Made by a program: the position numbers and the translations under genes. The notes under the pieces are model-generated. The model worked only from the letters and a program-made list of their open reading frames with translations, made no database searches and was not told the DNA's origin. From Zhihengliuella salsuginis (lineage in GTDB: Bacteria > Actinomycetota > Actinomycetes > Actinomycetales > Micrococcaceae), in the NCBI RefSeq assembly GCF_014651715.1, contig NZ_BMXK01000001.1:372001-436000 (forward strand): a stretch of DNA of 64,000 bases, written 5' to 3'. This document shows positions 17,148 to 25,838 of this stretch, one piece after another; positions within the stretch are counted from its first letter, which is position 1, and each line of letters opens with the position of its first letter.

Positions 17148-18476
17148 CTACGTCTCTCGGACGAGATTGCTGTTCTTGGTCTCCTTCATGAGGATGCCGG
17201 TGAGCAGGGTGATGCCCGCGACGCCGATCAGGTAGTAGAGGAACCAGTTCTGGTGGCCGTTCTGCGTCAGCAGCGCGTTCATGTACGGTGCCGTACCGCC
17301 GAAGATCGCCGTGGCCAAGGACAACGGGCCGGCGACTCCGGCAGCCCGGACATGGGTCGGGAACACCTCGGCCCATACCGCGCCGTTGACGCCGAAAAGC
17401 AGAGCCATGGCGGTCAGGGAGGCGAGCATCGCCAGAACCAGTCGGCCGAAACTGCCGTCGACGAGCCCGTAGATGGGGATGGTCAGGACGACGAAAGCGA
17501 CGCCGAAGGCGATGATCATGGGTTTGCGGCCGATGCGGTCGCCGAGCCATCCGGCGGCGAGGACCGCGACGAGGAAGTAGACCTGTGCGATGAGGCTGGC
17601 GGCCAGCGCGCTGGAGGGGGACTGGCCGTGCTGGACCTGCGCGTGGGTGGGCATGAAGATCAGCCACGTGTAGAACATGATGGACCCGCCGGCCGACAGG
17701 CCGAAGACGATGAGGATCGCCCTCCAGTGGTGCAGGAGTCCCCGCTTGCGGGGCGCGGATGCTGCGGTTTCCCGGCCCGGGGCGGTGTCCTTGGAGGTCT
17801 CCTCGAACGCGTCCGTTTCCGTGATCCGGCGCCGCAGATACAGGGCGTACAGGCCCAGCACGCCACCGATGCCGAAGGCCACACGCCATCCCCACTCGCG
17901 GATGTCGGTGTCGGAGAGGTTGGCGGTAAGGACGAGCCCGGTCACGGTGGCGAGGATGGTCCCGAGCACCACGCTGAACCACGAGGTGGCCCCGAACAGG
18001 GCGCGCCGTCCGCGCGGTGCCCGCTCCACCAGATACGTGACGGACGTGCCCATCTCCCCGCCGTGGGCGAGCCCCTGGACGAGGCGGGCGACAAGCAGGA
18101 TCACCGAGGCGGCGAGACCGACGGCGCCGTAGGTCGGGGCGAAGGCGATGACGAGGCTGCCTAGCGCGGTCACCATCATGGCCAGCGTCAGGCTCTTGCG
18201 CCGTCCGACCCGGTCGGCGTAGGCGCCGAAGAGGAAGCCGCCCAGGGGGCGCGTCACGAATCCGACGGCGAAGACGGCCAGGGTCGCGAGCAGTGCGGAA
18301 GCCGGGTTGTCGGGTTGGAAGAACTGGACCGCGAAGTAGGGCGCGAAGATCGAGTAGATCGTCCAGTCGTACCACTCGAGCGAGTTGCCGAAGTTGACCG
18401 CGATGAGGTCGCGGACGCGCCGGGCGGACGTCGCGGCAACCCGCGTCTCCTGTGCTGTGGTGCCGGTGCCGCTCAT
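17148..18476 (-). CDS. MFS transporter, metabolite:H+ symporter (MHS) family
   Basis: The 442-residue protein has 12 predicted helices and the MHS signature: NFGNSLEWYDWTIYSIFAPYF-type first helix near residues 30-48, RPLGGFLFGAYADRVGRRK near 80-98 (the major-facilitator loop 2-3 motif) and its half-repeat WLGDRIGRKPM near 300. MHS proteins import dicarboxylates, shikimate, aromatic acids or betaines with protons. Its ATG overlaps the flavin reductase stop (ATGA), so the two form one operon, divergent from a GntR regulator. The coupling to a flavin reductase suggests import of an aromatic or sulfonated compound that an oxygenase then attacks, but no oxygenase gene is present. Confidence 0.92.
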   Translation of the reverse strand: MSGTGTTAQETRVAATSARRVRDLIAVNFGNSLEWYDWTIYSIFAPYFAVQFFQPDNPASALLATLAVFAVGFVTRPLGGFLFGAYADRVGRRKSLTLAMMVTALGSLVIAFAPTYGAVGLAASVILLVARLVQGLAHGGEMGTSVTYLVERAPRGRRALFGATSWFSVVLGTILATVTGLVLTANLSDTDIREWGWRVAFGIGGVLGLYALYLRRRITETDAFEETSKDTAPGRETAASAPRKRGLLHHWRAILIVFGLSAGGSIMFYTWLIFMPTHAQVQHGQSPSSALAASLIAQVYFLVAVLAAGWLGDRIGRKPMIIAFGVAFVVLTIPIYGLVDGSFGRLVLAMLASLTAMALLFGVNGAVWAEVFPTHVRAAGVAGPLSLATAIFGGTAPYMNALLTQNGHQNWFLYYLIGVAGITLLTGILMKETKNSNLVRET

Positions 18477-19129
18477 GCCGGCTGCCCTTCGAGCCCCATC
18501 CGGGCCTCCTTGTCTGCGCCGGGCACCCGCATCTCGAAGGTGTCCCGGACGACCGTGTAGTCGAAGTATCCCAGACGGGCGATGGGTTCGATCTTGCTGA
18601 TGTCCAGCCTGCCGTCGACGGTGATGACCTCGTCGTCGATGTGGATGGTTTCGACGGTTGCGAAGATGATGTCGACGGTGCCCACGGGCGAGTTGCCGGG
18701 CACCCGGTGCGTCGAGTGGTACTTGCATTCGAACTTGACCGGGCTCTCCTGCACCATCGGCACCGGTGCGTTGTCGGCGTAGGCCCGGGTCAGGCCGAGG
18801 TGCTCGAATTCGCTCTCGTCCGGTTCGAGCGCCATGGCGCTGGTGTTCACGGCGTCGCGCAGAGCGAATGTGGCCATGTTCCACACGAACCAGCCGGTGG
18901 TTTCCGCATTGACGACAGTGTCCTTGCGGCGCCCGTCCGGGTACTGGTTCGCCGAGAACATCACCATGGGCGGGTCGAAGGTGAGGTTCTGCCACTGGCT
19001 GTACGGGGCGATGTTCTCCACTCCTTCCGCGCTGACGCTGGAGAGCCAGCCGATCGGGCGCGGTACGGTGCAGCTCTTGAACGGCGAGAACGGGAGCGGG
19101 CTGGACTCCTGGTTGGGGCGGTACTTCAT
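18473..19129 (-). CDS. Flavin reductase-like domain protein
   Basis: The 218-residue protein has the flavin reductase fold that binds FMN: VPRPIGWLSSVSAEGVENIA near residues 22-41 and WFVWNMATFALRDAVNTSA near 85-103. Relatives supply reduced flavin to monooxygenases or act as independent FMN oxidoreductases. I use the ATG directly after GGAGGAACCA rather than an ATG 12 bases earlier. It is the first gene of a two-gene operon with an MHS transporter. An operator-like inverted repeat and an AT-rich promoter region separate it from the divergent GntR gene. No partner oxygenase is visible nearby. Confidence 0.9.
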   Translation of the reverse strand: MKYRPNQESSPLPFSPFKSCTVPRPIGWLSSVSAEGVENIAPYSQWQNLTFDPPMVMFSANQYPDGRRKDTVVNAETTGWFVWNMATFALRDAVNTSAMALEPDESEFEHLGLTRAYADNAPVPMVQESPVKFECKYHSTHRVPGNSPVGTVDIIFATVETIHIDDEVITVDGRLDISKIEPIARLGYFDYTVVRDTFEMRVPGADKEARMGLEGQPA

Positions 19130-19184
19130 TGGTTCCTCCATGTGATCGGTGTCACGACGACATGGTCAGCGTAGAGGATATACG

Positions 19185-19207
19185 CTGAATATATCAAGAG
19201 TATTCAG
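19185..19207. promoter_or_regulatory. Inverted repeat CTGAATA-N9-TATTCAG, probable GntR operator
   Basis: Perfect 7-base arms (19185-19191 and 19201-19207) lie midway between the divergent flavin reductase and GntR genes, in an unusually AT-rich patch for this genome. On the minus strand TTGATA followed after about 18 bases by TACGCT could be the flavin reductase promoter and overlaps the repeat. Confidence 0.55.
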
Positions 19208-19245
19208 ACGTCTATTGTGTAGGCTGGGCGGCAAAAGGGAGTGTG

Positions 19246-19908
19246 ATGACGAAGGCCGACGAAGCGTACGTGCTACTGGCAGAGATGATCGAGACTGGAC
19301 GGCTCTCGCCGGGAACCTTTCATACCGAGAGCGGACTCGTGGACGAGGTGGGCATCGGCCGCACCCCGTTGCGCGAGGCGGTCCAGCGTCTGGACCGTGA
19401 CCGCCTGGTGCGGATCCGCCCCGGACGCGGCATCGAGATCCCGACCAACTCGGTCGAAGACCAGTTGCGCCGGCTCGAGGTGCGACGGGCGATGGAGCCG
19501 CTCGCGGTGGCGTTGGCCTGTGAGCGCGCAACCGCAGCAGATCTGGCCCGCGTTCAGGTCCTGGCGGAGGAACTGGCCGGAATGGACGAGCTCGAGTCCT
19601 ACGTCGCCGCCGTCCGGGAGACCCACCGACTGCTTTGCGAGGCCTCGTACAACGAGTACCTGGCTGACGCCATGACCCCGCTGCAGGGGCTGTCCCGCAG
19701 GTTCTGGCTGGCGCACATCCTCGATCCCGTTCAGGAGGTCCAGGCGGGCAAGGGCCTGCACCTGGAGCTGCTGCGGGCCATCGTCGACCGCGACGCCGAG
19801 GCCGCCCAGCGGGCCTCCATCCGCCTCAACGACTACCTCGTCGATTTCGCGCTCGGCGTCGCCTCCCGCAAGGCGCGGGTGGGCAGTCGCTCGGTGCCCG
19901 GGTACTAG
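19246..19908 (+). CDS. GntR family regulator, FadR/FCD subfamily
   Basis: The 220-residue protein has a winged helix-turn-helix (about 8-68, with GLVDEVGIGRTPLREAVQRL) and an all-helical FCD effector domain (about 80-205) with the metal-binding histidines expected in ETHRLL and in the later helices. FCD regulators usually repress catabolic operons until a carboxylic acid binds. The chosen ATG follows AAAAGGGAG; a GTG one codon earlier is also possible. It is divergent from the flavin reductase-MHS operon and very likely controls it through the CTGAATA inverted repeat. Its stop overlaps the stop of the convergent membrane-protein gene. Confidence 0.92.
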   Translation: MTKADEAYVLLAEMIETGRLSPGTFHTESGLVDEVGIGRTPLREAVQRLDRDRLVRIRPGRGIEIPTNSVEDQLRRLEVRRAMEPLAVALACERATAADLARVQVLAEELAGMDELESYVAAVRETHRLLCEASYNEYLADAMTPLQGLSRRFWLAHILDPVQEVQAGKGLHLELLRAIVDRDAEAAQRASIRLNDYLVDFALGVASRKARVGSRSVPGY

Positions 19909-20333
19909 GCGTCCGGCGACAGGACTGGTTGCCGGAGGGCGAGGCGGCGCAGAGCCGCCGCAGCCGCCGCGGCGACCACGATCTCCAGGGGGATCAGCGC
20001 CAGCATCATCAGTGACGACGACGGGACGCCCGCCGCCGAGCCCGCCACCATCGCGCCGTGGCCGGCGTGCGCCCCGCCGAGGCCGGGCAGCCCCAGCATC
20101 AGTGCCGCGTGCGCCAGGGCCATCGCGCTGGAGATCGCGAGCATCGCCGTCAGCTCGGCCCGGCGGGCCCGCGGCGAGCGCGCCCGCCAGAGCCCCAGCG
20201 CGCACTTGAGGCATACGGCCGTCATGACCAGCAGTGCCGCCGACAGCCAGAGCCCGTGGGGGCCGGCGTGCGCGGCGAGAACCCACACATGGAGCGCCGC
20301 CACGGCCGTGGCGAGTGCCGCCGTCGTCCGCAT
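19905..20333 (-). CDS. Small His-rich four-helix membrane protein coupled to copper amine oxidase
   Basis: I do not recognise a named family. The 142-residue protein has about four hydrophobic segments (roughly 4-22, 28-48, 66-86 and 105-128), with histidines at the membrane edges in HVWVLAAHAGPHG and in a loop GGAHAGHGAM. Its ATG lies 5 bases after the amine oxidase stop, so it is translated with it. Histidine and methionine near the membrane surface, together with a copper enzyme upstream, suggest a role in copper handling, but this is only inference. The 3' end overlaps the stop of the convergent GntR gene by four bases. Confidence 0.75.
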   Translation of the reverse strand: MRTTAALATAVAALHVWVLAAHAGPHGLWLSAALLVMTAVCLKCALGLWRARSPRARRAELTAMLAISSAMALAHAALMLGLPGLGGAHAGHGAMVAGSAAGVPSSSLMMLALIPLEIVVAAAAAAALRRLALRQPVLSPDA

Positions 20334-20338
20334 GATCT

Positions 20339-22279
20339 CTAGTGGCAGCCGGTCTCGGTGTGGCAGGCGCCCGGGGTGGGGGCCGGCACGTCGAGCACGG
20401 GGGAGCGGTCGAAGAAGCCGTCCGGTCGCAGCGTGAACCCGGCGGTGTCGACCGGCATGATCGGCCAGTCCTCCACGCGCGGGTAGTGCGTCAGGCCGAA
20501 GGTGTGCCAGAGGACCAGGTCCTTGCCGTCGAGGCTGCGGTCCGCCGCGATCCAGGACGGCAGGCCCGCGCCGCCGGAGTGCTGGTTGACGAAGTCGCCG
20601 GTCGGGTAGCGCTCCTCTTCGGCGTACTGGGTGACCCACAAGGCGTTCTGCGTGAACGAGGCGCGCTTGGCCACCGAGGACTCCGGGTCGGCCAGCAGCG
20701 TCGGGTGCCCCTCGGGCATCAGCTTGTAGCCGACCGGGGAGCCGAGGCGGTTGGTCGATCCCGGGTTCTGCACGATCCAGGTCCGGCCCGCCTCCATCTT
20801 CGTCTGTCGGATGGCCTCGGACTCGCGGGCCAGGACGGTGTGCTTGCGGGTGAAGGCGTTGCCGCGCGGATTGTTCTCACCCATGGGAACGCGCACGGCC
20901 TCCTCCTCGACGACGCGCGACGGGCCGTCGTCGAGCGCGAAGTCCAGGCGGGCGCCGAAGAGGTGCTGGTGGAACGGGGCGCCGAGGCCCGGGGCCATCT
21001 CGGAGCTGTACGGGTACGGCTCGCCGTCGGCCCCCGCCTCCGGCTGCGCGGACGTGAACACGATGCCGGTGGCCTTGGCCTCGAACTCGATCGTGCCGTC
21101 CAAGTAGAGGTACCAGTAGAAGCCGTAGTCGTAGTTGCCGACCGTGGTGAAGAAGCTGATCACCAGGCGGCGGTTGCGGCGCGTGTAGTCGATCCCGCTC
21201 CACAGGTCCGAGTGCTTCGCCAGGATCGAGGCGTCCTCCTCGTGCATGCAGATGCCGTTGTGGATGGTGCGCGCGTTGCCGAAGTTGTCGGAGATGACGG
21301 GGGAGAAATAGGTGATCTCGCCGAGGCAGTCGCAGCCGAGCTCGAGCGAGTTGGCGCAGGAGCCGATCATGTACTCGCCCGTGTCGAAGTAGTTCTGCCA
21401 GTTGCGCACCGGCGACGGGTCGCCGTAGGGGACCACCATCTCCGCGATCGAGGCGCGGTTGAGGATCTTGCGGCGGCGGGTCCCGCCGTCGGGTGCCTTG
21501 TCGTCGAAGGCGATGTTGTGCAGGACCAGGCCCTCGCGCATGTCGAACCCGATGTCCAGGCTCCAGTGCTCCCATTCGACGTGGTTGCCGCCGGTGACGT
21601 CGAAGGAGGGGCCCTCCGGCTGGGTGATGCTGATGGGCTTCTGCGTGGTCCGCAGCTCGCCCGTCAGCGACGGGTCCGTGTAGTTGCCGTGCTCGGCGGG
21701 CACGGGCACGACGTCGAAGTCGAGGATGCGCGTCGCCTTCCGGGCCGCGACGTCGACGTACGCGACGAGCCCGTCGATGGGGTGCGCCCACGCGGAGTCC
21801 GTCTCGTGCTCCTGGTAGAACGCCAGCCCGCGCAGCATGCGCGTCCCGCGCTCCTCGGGGTAGTCGTAGAACCCGGCCGACAGGGGCGCGACCCGCACCT
21901 TCTCCAGGTCCAGCCCGCGCTTGGCGATCGCCGCCTTCCACTCGTCGTCCTCGGCGAGGACCTCCTCGACGGCGGCGAACTCCTCCTCCATCACCGGCAG
22001 CTCGCCGGTCTCGGCGGTGTCGAGCACGACGACGGACTCGACCGCCCGGGTGCCCGGGTTCACCGTCGCGTCGAACGGCGCCTCGCCGGCGACGTCGAGC
22101 GCGAAGACGCGGAAGCGCCGGTCGGCGACGGCGTCGCCGGCGGTGCCGCGCGGCGGGTCGAGCAGCCCGAGGTAGGCGATGCGGGAGCTCTCGCGCAGGT
22201 GGCCGGCCTCCGTCAGCAGGGTCTTGACGGCCTCGATCTCCTCGGCGGTCGGCAGCGAGTAGGCGGTGGGGTGACTCAT
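20339..22279 (-). CDS. tynA: Copper-containing primary amine oxidase (topaquinone enzyme)
   Basis: The 646-residue protein matches Arthrobacter-type copper amine oxidases in length and layout. The cofactor tyrosine is the first Tyr of VGNYDYGFY (about residue 385); the catalytic-base aspartate lies in YFDTGEYM (about 300); copper ligands are the HQH of [12 protein letters not shown] (about 430) and the histidine of [11 protein letters not shown] (about 595). It oxidises primary amines such as phenethylamine or tyramine to aldehydes, releasing ammonia and hydrogen peroxide. There is no secretion signal, as in Arthrobacter globiformis. The C-terminus ends in a Cys/His-rich CHTETGCH. A shared CTCTACG-N3-AGAG motif precedes it, and the aldehyde dehydrogenase and permease nearby complete a pathway. 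Confidence 0.96.
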   Translation of the reverse strand: MSHPTAYSLPTAEEIEAVKTLLTEAGHLRESSRIAYLGLLDPPRGTAGDAVADRRFRVFALDVAGEAPFDATVNPGTRAVESVVVLDTAETGELPVMEEEFAAVEEVLAEDDEWKAAIAKRGLDLEKVRVAPLSAGFYDYPEERGTRMLRGLAFYQEHETDSAWAHPIDGLVAYVDVAARKATRILDFDVVPVPAEHGNYTDPSLTGELRTTQKPISITQPEGPSFDVTGGNHVEWEHWSLDIGFDMREGLVLHNIAFDDKAPDGGTRRRKILNRASIAEMVVPYGDPSPVRNWQNYFDTGEYMIGSCANSLELGCDCLGEITYFSPVISDNFGNARTIHNGICMHEEDASILAKHSDLWSGIDYTRRNRRLVISFFTTVGNYDYGFYWYLYLDGTIEFEAKATGIVFTSAQPEAGADGEPYPYSSEMAPGLGAPFHQHLFGARLDFALDDGPSRVVEEEAVRVPMGENNPRGNAFTRKHTVLARESEAIRQTKMEAGRTWIVQNPGSTNRLGSPVGYKLMPEGHPTLLADPESSVAKRASFTQNALWVTQYAEEERYPTGDFVNQHSGGAGLPSWIAADRSLDGKDLVLWHTFGLTHYPRVEDWPIMPVDTAGFTLRPDGFFDRSPVLDVPAPTPGACHTETGCH

Positions 22280-22337
22280 GGGGTTCCTCGGTGTTCGTAG
22301 CAGGCGGGGTGCGATGTGATGCGACCCACTTTATTTT

Positions 22338-22351
22338 CTCTTAACGTAGAG
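22338..22351. promoter_or_regulatory. Palindromic motif CTCTACG-N3-AGAG before amine oxidase
   Basis: On the minus strand the sequence CTCTACGTTAAGAG is followed by AAAATAAAGTGGGTC and lies about 59 bases before the amine oxidase start. The same element, with the same A-rich tail, occurs before the amine permease at 24192. It is a candidate binding site for the AraC/FeaR-like or TetR regulator encoded between them. Confidence 0.55.
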
Positions 22352-22466
22352 AATAAGCTGAACGTGAACCGGACCACAAGGGGTGGGGCCGAGAAATTGC
22401 CGGCGGCCCGTCGTCGCCCGTCGCCCGTCCCGCGGCCCGCCGCCCGCCAGTCGATAGGATGGCGTC

Positions 22467-23057
22467 ATGCCGAAGATCGTCGATCACGACGCCCGCCGCG
22501 AGCAGATCGCCCGGGCCGCCTGCCGCGTCGTCGCCAGGAGCGGGCTCGAGAGCCTGACGCTGCGGGACGTCGCTGCTGAGATCGGCTTCGCCAACGGCGC
22601 GCTCAAGCCGTACTTCCCGACGAAGGCCGCGCTGTCCCAGGCGGCGTTCACGTACGTCTTCGAGCAGACGGGCCGCCGCGTGGAGCGCGAGACGGCCGGG
22701 AAACGGGGGGCCGCCGCCCTGCGGGCCTTCGCGCTCGAAGTGCTTCCGCTCGACGCCGCCCGGCTCGACGAGGCGCGCGTGGTCCTGCCGTTCTGGCAGC
22801 TCGCGATCCACGACCCCGCGCAGGCCCGCGTCAACGACCGGGCCATGCTGTCCTGGCGCTCGTCGATGCGGACCTGGCTGGCGGAGGGATGCGACGACGG
22901 CGACATCCGGCCGGATCTGGACCTGACGGCGGCAGCGGAATCCTTCCTCAATTTCCTGCTCGGCGCCCAGGGCACGGGCGTTCTCGACGCGGAGTACAAC
23001 GGCCCACGTCAGCTGCAGGCGCAGCTCGAGGTGCAGCTGCGCGGCCTCCGGCCCTGA
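22467..23057 (+). CDS. TetR-like transcriptional regulator in amine locus
   Basis: The 196-residue protein has a TetR-type helix-turn-helix (about 10-55, LTLRDVAAEIGFANGALKPY then FPTKAALSQAAFTYVFEQ) and a C-terminal half with VVLPFWQLAIHDPAQ near residue 110. It is clearly paralogous to the regulator at 16461-17042, including the length and spacing of motifs. The -10-like TAGGAT ends 6 bases before the ATG, and no ribosome site is visible, so the mRNA is probably leaderless. It is divergent from the amine oxidase gene, which is the obvious target, but the effector is unknown. Confidence 0.87.
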   Translation: MPKIVDHDARREQIARAACRVVARSGLESLTLRDVAAEIGFANGALKPYFPTKAALSQAAFTYVFEQTGRRVERETAGKRGAAALRAFALEVLPLDAARLDEARVVLPFWQLAIHDPAQARVNDRAMLSWRSSMRTWLAEGCDDGDIRPDLDLTAAAESFLNFLLGAQGTGVLDAEYNGPRQLQAQLEVQLRGLRP

Positions 23058-23185
23058 GGGCGGCTCGCCGCCGGGCGCCGGAGGGGCGGCGACGTGACAT
23101 TGCCGGCCGGTCGGCCTACATTGGGGCCATCGGCCGGGGTGCGTGAACCACGTCACCCGACGCGCCCGCCGCCTGAGGAAGAGTC

Positions 23186-24118
23186 ATGTATCAAGTCCAG
23201 TATGCCGACGACTTCGCCGCCTGGAAGCAGGTCGTCTCCAACTCGTTCGTCCCGCTCGACGCGAAGGCCGTGACGACCGGCCCCTTCTCCGGTCAGGTCG
23301 GCGGCGGCACCGTGTACGACGTCGGGCTCATGCGGGTCTCCGCGTCCGCCCACGAGGTCGTCCGCACGGAGAGTCTCATCGCGAAGACGGACGGGGCGTT
23401 CTACAAGCTCGGCGTCCAGATGTCCGGGCACGGGCTCCTAGCGCAAGACGGCCGCGAGACGCTGCTGCGCCCGGGCGACCTGGCGATCTACGACACCCAG
23501 CGTCCCTACACGCTCGGCTTCGACGAGGACTTCTCGACGCTCGTTCTCATGTTCCCGCAGCACATGCTGGGTCTCTCGCCCGAGGACGTGTCCGAGCTGA
23601 CGGCGGTGCGCATGGGCGAGGACCAGCGGATCGGGCGGGCGGTCCTGCCCTTCCTGCGCGAGATCGCCGACCTGCTGCCGACCATCGACGGCCCCATCGG
23701 CCACCGGCTGGCGATGAACACCGTCGACCTGCTGGCGACGCTGCTCGCGGACGAGATCGGCCGGCGCGGGCCGGCCGACAATCTGGACCGCGCGCGGCAG
23801 CTGCGCCGCATCCAGCACTTCATCGACGGGCAGCTCGCGGACTCGACACTCGCGCCCGGGCGCATCGCCGCCGCGCACTTCATGTCGACGCGCAGCCTCC
23901 ACAAGCTCTTCTCCGACTCGGGGCACACGGTGGCCGGCTGGATCCGCGAGCGCAGGCTCGAGAACTGCCGCCGCGACCTGGGCGACCCGCTGCAGGCCCA
24001 CGTGCCGGTCGGGGCGATCGGCGCCCGCTGGGGGCTGCCCGACGCCGCGCATTTCAGCCGGGCCTTCCGGGCGGCCTACGGCTGCTCGCCGGCGCAGTAC
24101 CGCAGGTCCGGCGGCTGA
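23186..24118 (+). CDS. AraC family regulator, FeaR-like
   Basis: The 310-residue protein has an N-terminal AraC-binding-like sensor domain (about 1-180) and a C-terminal pair of helix-turn-helix motifs (about 205-305), the first containing RIAAAHFMSTRSLHKLF and the second ARWGLPDAAHFSRAFRAAYG. The layout matches FeaR, which in E. coli activates the tyramine oxidase and phenylacetaldehyde dehydrogenase genes when aromatic amines are present. Its position between an amine oxidase gene and a permease-aldehyde dehydrogenase pair supports the same job here. The start is an ATG after GAGGAAGAG. FeaR function is inferred by architecture and neighbours. Confidence 0.88.
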   Translation: MYQVQYADDFAAWKQVVSNSFVPLDAKAVTTGPFSGQVGGGTVYDVGLMRVSASAHEVVRTESLIAKTDGAFYKLGVQMSGHGLLAQDGRETLLRPGDLAIYDTQRPYTLGFDEDFSTLVLMFPQHMLGLSPEDVSELTAVRMGEDQRIGRAVLPFLREIADLLPTIDGPIGHRLAMNTVDLLATLLADEIGRRGPADNLDRARQLRRIQHFIDGQLADSTLAPGRIAAAHFMSTRSLHKLFSDSGHTVAGWIRERRLENCRRDLGDPLQAHVPVGAIGARWGLPDAAHFSRAFRAAYGCSPAQYRRSGG

Positions 24119-24191
24119 TCGGACGCGCCGGGGGTGGGTCGGCGGCGCGTCCGTCCCGGCCGGGTCTGCACGCATCGGCAACTCTCGTTCG

Positions 24192-24205
24192 CTCTACGGC
24201 TAGAG
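24192..24205. promoter_or_regulatory. Palindromic motif CTCTACG-N3-AGAG before amine permease
   Basis: CTCTACGGCTAGAG followed by AATAAAAAGTG lies about 69 bases before the permease start. It matches the element before the amine oxidase at 11 of 14 positions, and all three differences fall in the three-base spacer. Shared use implies coordinated control of oxidase and uptake genes. Confidence 0.55.
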
Positions 24206-24273
24206 AATAAAAAGTGAAGTGAGTCACCATGGAGGTGTCGGGGGGATCGTCCGCCCGGTGCAAGGAGGCCATC

Positions 24274-25728
24274 ATGGACACCAAGACGAACGGCGCGCTC
24301 GGCAGGCGCCGGATCGGCATCCCCGCGCTCGTCTGCATGATCATCGCGGCGTCGGCGCCGCTGACCGTCGTCGGCGGCGGTGTGACCAGCAACTACGCGG
24401 TCACGGGCCTGCTCGGGATCCCGCTCTCGTTCGTGGTCCTCGGCGTCGTGCTGCTCGTCTTCGCCGTCGGGTACACGGCCATGAGCCGCCACATCCACAA
24501 TGCCGGCGCGTTCTACGCGTACATCGCGCAGGGGCTCGGCGCCTGGGCCGGCATCGGCGCCGCCTGGGTCGCTCTGATCGCCTACAACGCCCTCCAGATC
24601 GGCATCTACGGGATGTTCGGGTTCGTGCTCTCGTCCTTCGCCGCCGCAAGCCTCGGCGTGGCCATCCCGTGGTGGGCGACCGCCCTCGCCGGCTGGGTCG
24701 TCGTCGGCCTGCTCGGCATCAACAAGGTCGACCTGTCGGCCAAGGTGCTCGGCATCATCGTCGCCCTCGAGTTCCTCGTCGTCATCGTGTACGACGTCGT
24801 CGCCGTGGGAGCCGCACCGGAGGGCGTCACCTTCGGCTCCCTCGAGCCGGGCTCCCTCTTCGCCGCCGGCGTGGGCGCCGCCCTCGTCTTCAGCATCGCC
24901 GCCTTCATGGGCTTCGAGTCGGGCGCGATCTACAACGAGGAGGTCAAGGACCCGAAGAACACGGCCCGCCGCGCCACCCTCATCGCGATCGTGATCATCT
25001 CCCTCTTCTACGCGTTCTCCGCCTGGGCCATGGCCGTGGGCGAGGGCGACTCGCAGGTCGTGGCCCGCTCCGTGGAATTCGGCCCGGACCTGATGTTCGT
25101 CTTCCTCGAGGGGCGCGTCGCCGGCTGGTTCATCGTCCTCGGCAACCTGCTCTTCATCACCAGCGTGCTCGCCGCGCTCATCGCCTTCCACAACGTGATC
25201 GCCCGCTACATCTTCGCGATGGGGCGCGAGGGCGCCCTGCCGCGCGCCCTCGCCGCGACCAACCGCGCGCAGGCGCCCGTGGCCGGCTCGCTCGTCCAGT
25301 CGGTGTTCGCCCTGGTGGTGCTCGTGATCTTCGCGATCGCCGGCGCTGGCCACGCGACCGGGGAGCTCTTCCCGGTCCTGACCCTGTTCACGTGGCTGAC
25401 GAACACCGGCGCGTTCGGGCTCGTGCTGCTCATGCTGCTGACCTCCTTCGCCGTGTTCGGGTTCTTCCGCCGCCGGGAGCACACCGAGAACGCCTGGGTC
25501 GCCTCGATCGCCCCGCTGCTGGCCGGCGGCGCCCTGCTGGTCCTCTTCGGCCTGATCATCGCCAACTTCGGCGTGCTGATCGGCCTCGAGGAGGCCGGGG
25601 TCCTCGCCTGGCTGCTGCCGGCCGTCGTGATCGTGCCCGGCATCGCCGCCTCCCTCTGGGGCCGGAGCCTGCGCGCCCGCCGGCCCGACGTCTACGCCGG
25701 CATCGGCGCGGGGGCGCCCGTCGACTGA
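24274..25728 (+). CDS. APC-superfamily amino acid/amine permease
   Basis: The 484-residue protein has about 12 membrane helices. The first unwound helix reads IIAASAPLTVVGGG (about residues 22-35), the substrate-contacting region of APC transporters, and helix 6 contains FSIAAFMGFESGAIYNEE (about 207-224). It imports an amine or amino acid. Its AAGGAGG ribosome site lies 5 bases before the ATG; an upstream in-frame ATG lacks a site. It is followed after 110 bases by an aldehyde dehydrogenase gene and is preceded by the same palindromic motif found before the amine oxidase, so uptake of the amine substrate of that oxidase is the likely role. Confidence 0.9.
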   Translation: MDTKTNGALGRRRIGIPALVCMIIAASAPLTVVGGGVTSNYAVTGLLGIPLSFVVLGVVLLVFAVGYTAMSRHIHNAGAFYAYIAQGLGAWAGIGAAWVALIAYNALQIGIYGMFGFVLSSFAAASLGVAIPWWATALAGWVVVGLLGINKVDLSAKVLGIIVALEFLVVIVYDVVAVGAAPEGVTFGSLEPGSLFAAGVGAALVFSIAAFMGFESGAIYNEEVKDPKNTARRATLIAIVIISLFYAFSAWAMAVGEGDSQVVARSVEFGPDLMFVFLEGRVAGWFIVLGNLLFITSVLAALIAFHNVIARYIFAMGREGALPRALAATNRAQAPVAGSLVQSVFALVVLVIFAIAGAGHATGELFPVLTLFTWLTNTGAFGLVLLMLLTSFAVFGFFRRREHTENAWVASIAPLLAGGALLVLFGLIIANFGVLIGLEEAGVLAWLLPAVVIVPGIAASLWGRSLRARRPDVYAGIGAGAPVD

Positions 25729-25838
25729 CCGCGCCGCACGCGTCCAGAGGCAACATCCGGGCGCTCCACGACAAGCAATCCCCGCCGAACTTCGACACGA
25801 TGAATGCAGTGCACGCCACACCCGACCAAGGAGTTGTC

